Positions 56,911-64,000 of a stretch of DNA of 64,000 nucleotides are shown here, in pieces. The first letter of the stretch is position 1, and every line of letters starts with the position of its first letter. Origin of the DNA: Aselliscus stoliczkanus (lineage: Eukaryota > Chordata > Mammalia > Chiroptera > Hipposideridae). The translations under genes and the position numbers were made by a program. Location: NCBI GenBank assembly GCA_033961575.1, contig CM066727.1, positions 1,247,501 to 1,311,500 on the forward strand, in the 5' to 3' direction. The notes beneath the pieces are model-generated. The model ran no database searches. It was not told the DNA's origin and saw nothing but the letters and a program-made list of their open reading frames with translations.

Positions 56911-57635
56911 TTCCTTCCTCGCGCGCCAGCATCTGTCTCCTTTCCCTTACTCTCCAGGACACGTTTCTCACAGGCGCTGTGTCCAGCGTACATTCCCTTA
57001 GTCCCGAATCTTTCCTGCTCCCAGGGCGTCCCTAACAGGTACATGGCCTTCGCGACCCTTTACAGAAGCGGAGGAGTTCAACGAGAAAGTATACAGGCGG
57101 GAATATCACCTGCGTAACAGACGGGTCTCGGTTACCGTTAGAAAGGCGGCTGCACGAACACTGAATGCCCCAAGGCCCAGGGTGGGCTCTTCCAGGGGGC
57201 TGGCAGGGGGTCCCGGGGCAAGCAGGGCCTTCTGAGGCCGAGCCTGTCCCGGGGGAGGAGGCATGGAGGTAAGGGCCCTGCTCAGGGCTCTTACCCAGAG
57301 GGTCCTCAGTTATCTCCCTGCCCTGGAACTAATGCAGGGCAGGGAGAGGCCAGCGTGTACACACACACGTACACGTGTACACACACACACACGCAATTCT
57401 TTCATGGGGGCTTGCAAATGGATACTCCAAAATTACAAACAGCACCCACCAACCTCTCCATTCATGTTGGGGTTACTGTTAAGTGTTAATGGAAAGGAAG
57501 AAAAGACCTTACTTCTAAAGCAATTTCAGAATTCCGGACCTATGGGAAGCTGGTATTACTCCCACAGTTACCTCGACTTATTTCAATTCTGTATCTATGT
57601 TTATAAAGACTATTGGTCTGCTGTTTTCTTTTCTT
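56911..57635. other. Unassigned; (AC)n/GTAC stretch at 57356-57394
   Basis: A short alternating purine-pyrimidine repeat with the palindrome 'gtacacgtgtac' lies at 57356-57394. The rest is not recognised. The frame 57263-57637 overlaps this simple repeat and has no domain. Confidence 0.5.
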
Positions 57636-57639
57636 GAAA

Positions 57640-58480
57640 TGTCTATTTTTACATTTCAATATGAATTAGGCAAAGGTCTTAGAATGAGTTTCTTTTCTTG
57701 GAAGAATTTGTGTAAGGTCGGCTTTATTATTCCATTCTCAATGTTAGATAGATTTCAATAGTGTGTCTCTTTTAATGGGAAGATTTTTAAATTACAAAAC
57801 CTGTCTTCAATAGACACACAGTTACTCAGGTTATCTATATTTTTTCTTCATGAATTTGGGTGTTTTTCAAGATTAAAAAATTTTTACCTTTTTATCTAAT
57901 TTACTGGCATAAGCCTTTTTATGATATCTTTTTGATATCTGTACAAGCATTAGTGATGTAGTATTTTTCATTCTTGATCATTCTGATTAGAAGTTTATAA
58001 TTTTATTAATCTCTTCAGAAAAATCAGATTTTGACATCATTGATTTCCTCTAGTGATATTCTTTATTCATTTTCATTGATTCCTGATATTATATCTATCA
58101 TTCTTTTTTTCTGCTGGGTTTGGTTTAATATGTATGCTATTTGTTTCTTAGCTTGTCCTGTGGGAGGCTTAGCTCATTTATGTGAGACCTTCCTTCCTGA
58201 CAAAAAAATTAAAAAAAATCAAAGCTATACATTTCCTTCTGAGCACTGTTTTAAGTGCATCCCACACATTTTGATATATTGTTGTTCATTTCTGTTCAGT
58301 TCAAAATATATTATAATTTATCCTGTTATTTCTTTTGATCTAGGCATTATTGAGGAATTTATTGTCTAATTCCAAAATCGGGGGTATTTTCTACATTCCT
58401 GGATATCTGATTTAATTCTGCTGTGATAAGAAAACATAATTAGCATGGTATAAACCCTTTAAATTTATTGAAATGTCCTG
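57640..58480 (-). mobile_element. Old L1 ORF2 fragment
   Basis: T-rich plus strand with 'ttgatatctgtacaagcatt', 'ttattaatctcttcagaaaa', 'gttttaagtgcatcccacac' and 'aggaatttattgtctaattc' is reverse-strand old L1 ORF2. No intact frames. Confidence 0.7.
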
Positions 58481-58634
58481 TGTGGCCCACGGTATGATGT
58501 ACCACAGTCAACCTCCCAGGTGCTCTTGAAAAGCAGGTGTAGCTGTCGGTTGGAATGTTCAATCGCACAAAACACATTTACCTTCACAACACAAAATCCA
58601 GACGGCAAAGTGACGTGTCAGAAAATCAGCAATA

Positions 58635-58747
58635 GGGCTGGCCGAGTGGCGCGGTGGTTAAGCGCTGGCTTGGGAAGCCAGCGGCCCCGGGGTTCGGGTC
58701 CCACATATGAGGGCAAGTGACACTGCCCTCAAAAAAAAGAAAAGAAA
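58635..58747 (+). mobile_element. tRNA-derived SINE, short form
   Basis: 'gggctggccgagtggcgcgg', 'gctggcttgggaagccagc', 'cggggttcgggtcccacata', 'gagggcaagtgacactgccc', (AAAAG)n tail. Exact 15-bp target-site duplication 'agaaaatcagcaata' (58620-58634 and 58748-58762). Confidence 0.96.
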
Positions 58748-58762
58748 AGAAAATCAGCAATA

Positions 58763-59925
58763 AAATAATGATAAAATGCCACAGGGCAAGAGAACATATT
58801 TGGGAGATTAAATCAAGAACGCATGCTTTCTAAAACAAAGGTAGGGCCAGCCTAAGGCATAGGGGCAGCCCAGCAGATGCCAGGGCTACTGGTCAGTAGT
58901 CCAGCTGAGAGCAGTTATTCACAAAGCTTTCCACAAAGGAAAATGGAAGTTCCGGTTCTCATATTTTATTAAATTATGAAATGAGAAGTAGTAGCTTTTT
59001 CTTCTATTTCTCCTTCCTCCATGGCTTTTCGACCTGGAACCTCTAAGGTCAATCTGTTACCTGCAATAGCAGTGTGAACCAAAATGATGCAATGAGGAGT
59101 GAACCAAAGAAACTTTTGGTTTCCCAGTTTGGGGCAGCTAGAAACTCAGTGGTGTTCTGACTTTTCAGCAAAGCAGTTATGGGTCTGAGCATACACAGGC
59201 CTTTGAAATTGGTTGGTTGTTGTAATTGCTGTTGCTTATTCTGAAAGGGCCCTCGGAATTGATACCGTGGGAATGCTACTGTATGGGGTGGACAAATGTC
59301 AGCGATGTCAGACCATCCTCAGCCCTCCAGTCAGGCTGCATTGAAGGGAAGCATGGCACTGAGAGAAACAGGCTGAGTGCTGTGCGAGCCTGACTTTACC
59401 ATCAAAGGGAGGTCAGAGTGGGCTGACTGACCAGGGTTCATGGTGGGAGACATGACAGACACGATTAACGGAGAAAATTCACCACTAGCCAGAAGGGGTG
59501 AGCCTTGTCGTGAAGTAACTGGAATAGAAATATGAATAAACTAATTTATTCTTCCACAAATTTCTATTACTTTATAATATTCTTCTATTTTTCTTGATTA
59601 GAGTGCATGAAACCATCCAAATTCAAGCAACACAAAATCCAAACATGAATTACATGGAAGTGAAAATTTCCAAATTGTTACAGCACCCGAGAAATTACTG
59701 TTGTCTAGCAACCTGAATATTTCATCAGCTTTTTTCTTACACTTACAAGTGTATATTTTTTATAAAAAATGGATTATGCCTTATACACAAAATGTAATTT
59801 TGTTTTAGCTATTCTAAAATATTTGCCTCGTGTGGCCAAATGGTGTTAGTGGCTGGTGGCTGCTCTGCTTACACCCTTTACCATGCTAGGAAACGCAGCT
59901 GTCCATCAACCTTCAGCATTGCACT
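58763..59925. other. Unassigned sequence
   Basis: No gene or named repeat. At 59820-59870 'ttgcctcgtgtggccaaatg' with 'ggtgttagtggctggtggct' resembles the end of an old DNA-transposon-type repeat, too diverged to name. Confidence 0.4.
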
Positions 59926-59929
59926 GTAG

Positions 59930-60300
59930 TTTCTTCTAAGGATATGCTATAATTTATTATGTTTTGTTACACTCTTTCTGATGAATATTTGAGTTATTTT
60001 TAACATGTCACTAATATAAACAGGGCTGCTTTCTTGTACATAGCTTTTCAAACTTGAAGAAATATTTCTAGAGAACAAATTGCTGGAAACAGAAATGCCA
60101 CATTATAAAATAGACACTTTTATTATTTTACTAGACATTACCAAAATGCTTTCTGAAATGTGGTGTCAATTTATACTGCCACTAAGACTGTCAAACAGTG
60201 TCCACTGTCTCCCCACAGCTTCACAGTAGGATATTCTCTATTCATGTTAAAAACATTAGTAGCCCAGGTGAAATTTTGTTTTTGTTTGAAGCTATCAATT
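59930..60300 (-). mobile_element. Old L1 3' end fragment
   Basis: 'aatataaacagggctgcttt', 'caaattgctggaaacagaaa', 'accaaaatgctttctgaaat' and 'tttatactgccactaagact' are the reverse strand of an old L1 3' region, in the expected order. Strongly diverged. Confidence 0.65.
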
Positions 60301-61414
60301 CTGTAAATTTTAGTATGGTTGGAGATACATTAATATGTTAATTAGGCCACATTCTTTTTCAGTGAATTACCCATTCATATCTTTAGCAATTTACTATGAT
60401 ATTCCAGCCAAAATTGAGTATGCCATTTGTTAACAGGATTTTACAGGCAGGAAAATAAACCTATGTGCCTCCAAAATCCATACATACAATATTTGACCTG
60501 CAAAAACCGTGCTCAGTAATAGTAATTGTTGGCCCATTTACTATAAATGGGGCATGAATGTTTTTCTAATGTTCCTTCTAATTTTCCTTGCATTAACTAT
60601 ATTTTTAAAAAGCATCAACTATGAGAATTATGCCACTATTTATTTCCAGAAGAAACACATTTGTTCTGTCAAAGCTCTTCTCCTGTATTTATTGATAATA
60701 TCTCCGGATGTAGACAACCAGCGTCTCAAGTATATATGCATTTACATGACATATACTAGTTACTGCTACCCCCAGCAAGTGTCTGGGGTTTGCAGAGTGC
60801 TGCGTAGATCTTAGGAATCTGTATATTACTCCAAAAATGAGTCACAGTTGAATATTACCTAGCCCAATTCTCACTCCCATGCCCAGAAAGATGTTTCCTA
60901 AAGCATAAAATCTAGCACTTTCAGTCCTGGCCATATTTCCTCCTGGGCCATCTTTGTATTACTGGACAAGTCTGTTCTTTATGCTTCTTTTCATGCCTCT
61001 TAATATTCTTTGTTATTCTCAAAACGACTGACATACAAAGTAATTATATCTTTAATAAACTGCTTCTCTTGCATTTTTTACAAAAGCATAGCAGCTGAGC
61101 TGACCACATGCCCACAGCCGCCATGACCCACCATGTACATGGCCCACTGCCCACAGCTGTCAGTTCCAAGGGCACATGTGTAGAGACTGGGCTGCATTCG
61201 GAGATGCTGTGGGATGCAGACCCTCCTGGCAGAGAAACCGGCCTGGCTGGAACCGATTTCATTTATATCATACAAGACTCCTTAAAGCATAAAATTTTTT
61301 GTTTCCTTTTGTAATTTCCATGACATATTGAGTTAAAAAACAACAACACTACATTGGCTTCCTAAACCCTGAAAGTAATGTTAAATCTTTCTAGAAATCA
61401 ATATTGTTCACAAA
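60301..61414. other. Unassigned sequence
   Basis: No named repeat or gene. The 101-codon plus frame at 60509-60814 is AT-rich with hydrophobic stretches and no recognisable family. Confidence 0.4.
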
Positions 61415-61416
61415 TA

Positions 61417-61485
61417 TTGGGTGGTCAGAAAAGTCATGATGCATTTTTGCAACAGAAAAAATACATGACTTTTCTGACAACCTAA
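61417..61485. mobile_element. Mariner-derived MITE, 69 bp, same family as the mariner at 35105
   Basis: Left 'ttgggtggtcagaaaagtca' and right 'tgacttttctgacaacctaa' are inverted repeats, with TA at 61415-61416 and 61486-61487. The first 41 bases ('...tttttgcaacaga') match the left end of the 1301-bp mariner with few differences, and the last 25 match its right end. It is therefore an internal-deletion derivative, with no coding sequence. Confidence 0.93.
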
Positions 61486-61487
61486 TA

Positions 61488-62060
61488 TTTTTAAAAGCTG
61501 TGTTTCCTCCATTTCTAGGGCTTCAGTTTTGTGCAGGAATTATGGGGGACATTGATCGTTATGCACTGCTTGGGCCCTTCGTGGTGTATGAATTTAGCGC
61601 TGAACACCGCACATTCTGAGAACAGCAACATCAACGTCCACACAGGAAAAGAAGCGCAGAGCAGGGCTGAGCCTTGCAGACATTTGTATCTGTAAGATAC
61701 AGTGCCCACAATCGAGGAAAAGGTCACTCCAGAAGGCAAGCTGACCATTTCCAAATACTGGAAGGGCATCTATCCTGGACAGGGTCTCATTATCGTAATC
61801 CATCAAATCCAGCACAAGGGACGGTCCCAGGGCAGATCTGAGCCCACACTCAGGAGGAATTCGATGGTGGTGATCGCAAAGGTGGACTTCCTGCTCCAGG
61901 AGGCTGTCCATCCTTGTCTCTGATCTCAGGCTCAATGGCCCCTAGGAAGCCAGGCGATTGGCAGGATTGAGTGTCACATATGTGGGTCCAATGAGTGGCT
62001 CGACAAGCAAGTGCTAGCTTTCTAAGGGAAGGGTGGGCAGTGGAGTGGAGTGAGGACCAG
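61488..62060. other. Unassigned; open frames on both strands
   Basis: Frames at 61515-61769 and 61594-61935 (minus) and 61702-61923 (plus, containing EEKVTPEGKLTISKYWKGIY) overlap. Composition is more coding-like than the neighbourhood, but I recognise no family, so a decayed processed pseudogene or an old repeat are both possible. Confidence 0.3.
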
Positions 62061-62074
62061 ATGTATGGTGCTTA

Positions 62075-62225
62075 ATTGTAAGCATCAACTTCACTGGTCA
62101 GCAGGTGCCCAGATATTAATAAAACATCACTTCTAGGGATGACTGAGGATGTTTGTGGGTGAGCTTTTCTCCTTTTCAGTAGCCTGGCAAAGCCCCAGGC
62201 ATGCAATACAATTGCCAGTTGCCCT
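62075..62225 (+). mobile_element. Old interspersed repeat, family unnamed
   Basis: 'gtaagcatcaacttcactgg' and 'caggtgcccagatattaata' then 'gatgtttgtgggtgagc' match a common mammalian repeat beginning 'gtgtcaacttgactgg...gtgcccagata'. I do not recall its name with certainty. Confidence 0.45.
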
Positions 62226-62639
62226 ATCCAACCACCATTCACACCACATCTTTCTCCAGTGATGGCCCGTCTTTCGCTCTCCTTCAAATCAAAACAGTAA
62301 GGGAGCTGTCCTTGGTCTCTGTTTTCCATATTCTCTTCTTAGCCCACCTATTCAGGCTTCGCCTCTCACCATTCCAGAGAGACTGAACCTCTCAAGGTCT
62401 CAAGCGTCCCTTGTATGTTCAAATCAAAGGACCACATATGTCTATGCATTTGCATGGGGCTGCCTCTCTGCCTTTTGAACACATTCCTTTCACTGGCTTT
62501 CTTTCCTTCTCCATTCTCTTTCAGAGCTTTGCCTGGCTGCGTGCCACTGAATGTTACAGTAACCCCAGGGAACTCTGTGGGGTCCTCTCTCCTTCTTACT
62601 TATATATAAACTGCAGTTGATCTGCACAGTTTAACAATT

Positions 62640-63310
62640 TTAAATACCACATATATGTTAATGACTCCCTTAGGTTCAGATGTGACATGTTCTCGTGCTG
62701 GTCTAATGGAAATTGCAACATTATGAGCTCAAAACAAGGTCTTAATTCCCACCCACCCTGCCCACTACACCATTTCCATTCTTCTCCAGATCTATAAATG
62801 TCACCGTGAGCGATTCAATTGCTTAAGCCAAAGATTTTAGTTATCTTTGATTTCCTCTCTACTTCCTCACATTCAATTCATTGATTCCTGTCCATTCTCT
62901 CTGCAAAATGCACTCAGATGTGTCTACTTTCTTGCAGTCCTCCCTGCTCCAAATCCTTGTAATCCTTGACTTAATGCAACATGTCCACCATCTCCTCTTT
63001 AAAATCCTTTCTCCACACAAGGAGCCAGAGTGGTCTTCTGAAAAATATTTCAAAGCAATTGTGTCACAATCCTGCTTAAAATACCCTGAAGGCTTAAAAT
63101 AAAAATCAACTTTGTTGGCCTGGCTTACAAAAATGAAAACAACAGAAGTGAATGAATAAAATCTGACTTGATCTTGAACCTTTTTCACCCAGGGCACTCC
63201 TGACAGGGAAGCTGGTTTTTCCGTGCACAGTGACATGATCCAGCATGGCGTGTTCACAGCAGCTCAGCTCCGCCCTCTGCCTGGACACTCATTTCCCTCC
63301 AGGGAAGCTC
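62640..63310 (+). mobile_element. L2 LINE relic
   Basis: In order: 'accacatatatgttaatgac', 'aactcatcatcctgctc'-type region (diverged), 'tagttatctttgatttcctc', 'cattcaattcattgattcct', 'caaatccttgtaatcctt', 'ggagccagagtggtcttctg', 'tgtgtcacaatcctgctta', 'ccctgaaggcttaaaataaa', 'ctctgcctggacactcattt'. This tracks the L2 3' kilobase closely, with moderate divergence. Confidence 0.7.
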
Positions 63311-63673
63311 ATTCTTCCCATCATACAGGCACTGCTAGATAACGCTCCCTGACTTTCCAACCTGGAGATAACCACTCAGCTGTGCTTTATTATATCATCT
63401 CTCCCATCTATTTTAGTCCTGGTATAAAAGGACTTTCCCATTTAGATTGTAATTGAAAACCTCTCTCCATGTGCATCCACATTAAATTACTAACAGCAAT
63501 GAATAACTCAAGAATGAGTCTGTCCTATATGCAAAGAAATAATTTAATCTACCTGGGAAAGAAAGAATTCAATAAGCTTTCTTCCCTTTGCGTGTCCAAT
63601 GGATGTTCACTATCAAATTTCCATTCCCTTTTCAGGTAAAAGATCAAATATTCCATTCCCTTTTCAGGTGAAA

Positions 63674-63830
63674 GCCTCCATTCATTCAAATGTTTTAAAA
63701 TAAATTTTAGATTGCATATTTATTATGTACTGAGCACTGTGTAAGTAAAAAGAAGAAAAGCAGACAAGGGTCATGTCCTCATGGATTTTACATGCAAGTC
63801 AGAGAGGCAGACAATAAGCAAGTAAAAGGA
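63674..63830 (+). mobile_element. Old LINE-type relic (L2-like)
   Basis: 'atttattatgtactgagcac' through 'gtcatgtcctcatggatttt', 'acatgcaagtcagagaggca' and 'gacaataagcaagtaaaa' match the familiar ancient repeat 'tttactgagcacctactatgtg...ccctcatggagcttacat...gacaataaa'. The family name is uncertain. Confidence 0.5.
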
Positions 63831-64000
63831 ATGCTTAATTTTATATCATAAAAAATACCCTAAAGGATCTCTCATCCTCTGATATCCACAGTCATTGTAA
63901 TTGACAAGCTGACTGCAGGATATGTTTAATCCAGTTGGTAAGACAAGAAAATTATTATGTTCCATATGACGCTAAGAAGATTCACATTAAAAAAAAGTTC
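63831..64000. other. Unassigned window end
   Basis: No feature recognised up to the end of the window. Confidence 0.4.

Noticed and set aside
56273..57117. Open frames of 149-232 codons encoding decapeptide repeats
   Set aside because: By-product of the 30-bp minisatellite, whose period is a multiple of three; neither flank looks coding.
1..64000. A previously undescribed multi-gene biological system
   Set aside because: The window holds no cluster of host genes. Everything that could be assigned is a transposable element, a tandem repeat or simple sequence; the remaining unassigned stretches show no consistent coding signal by eye.

Overview
This window looks like intergenic (or deep intronic) DNA from a placental mammal, most likely a bat. 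The evidence is L1 LINEs of several ages, L2 and MIR relics, ERVL-MaLR solo LTRs, Tigger/pogo-type and mariner DNA transposons, and a young, very active tRNA-derived SINE family. The longer SINE copies end in 'ccccaataaaatctttaaa', which I associate with the VES SINEs of bats. Assignment to Chiroptera is an inference (about 0.75); genus cannot be read from the window. I found no convincing host protein-coding gene, no rRNA gene, no functional tRNA gene and no CRISPR array. The long open frames belong to minisatellites, to transposons, or to GC-rich sequence by chance.

Layout. 0-10.3 kb: old minus-strand L1 pieces, broken up by a 156-bp pogo-like MITE, an MST-like LTR and SINEs, then two decayed head-to-head mariner copies, each hit by a SINE. 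At 1.56-1.83 kb lies a retroposon relic carrying a module common in fish and other vertebrate LINE/SINE elements. 10.3-17.9 kb: mostly unidentified sequence, a well-preserved 5'-inverted (twin-primed) L1 at 12.46-14.15 kb with 12-bp target-site duplications, and MaLR LTR relics. 18-20 kb: old L1. 20-28.5 kb: mostly unassigned sequence with MIR/L2 traces. 30.1-31.2 kb: a 26-unit minisatellite with a 37-bp basic period. 32.6-36.9 kb: long SINEs and a complete 1301-bp mariner whose transposase frame has three stops and no frameshift. 36.9-44.3 kb: mostly unassigned, with L1 and L2 relics. 44.5-46.2 kb: a cluster of four SINEs. 46.45-49.55 kb: an L1 with a complete 5' end and a nearly intact ORF1 that has lost most of ORF2. 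50-56 kb: MaLR LTR, MIR, a second pogo-like MITE and a plus-strand L1. 56.6-56.9 kb: an 11-unit, 30-bp minisatellite. 57.6-64 kb: L1 and L2 relics, one SINE and a 69-bp MITE that is the terminal-repeat-only form of the 35-kb mariner.

There is no evidence of a multi-gene system here. What stands out is transposon biology: a mariner and its own MITE in one window, modular SINEs with A-tails added at different internal points, a textbook twin-priming event, an internally deleted L1 keeping its promoter, and a minisatellite whose longer unit variant creates a G-quadruplex motif. All coordinates and alignments were made by eye; boundaries of old repeats are approximate (tens of bases), while boundaries given with target-site duplications are exact or nearly so.
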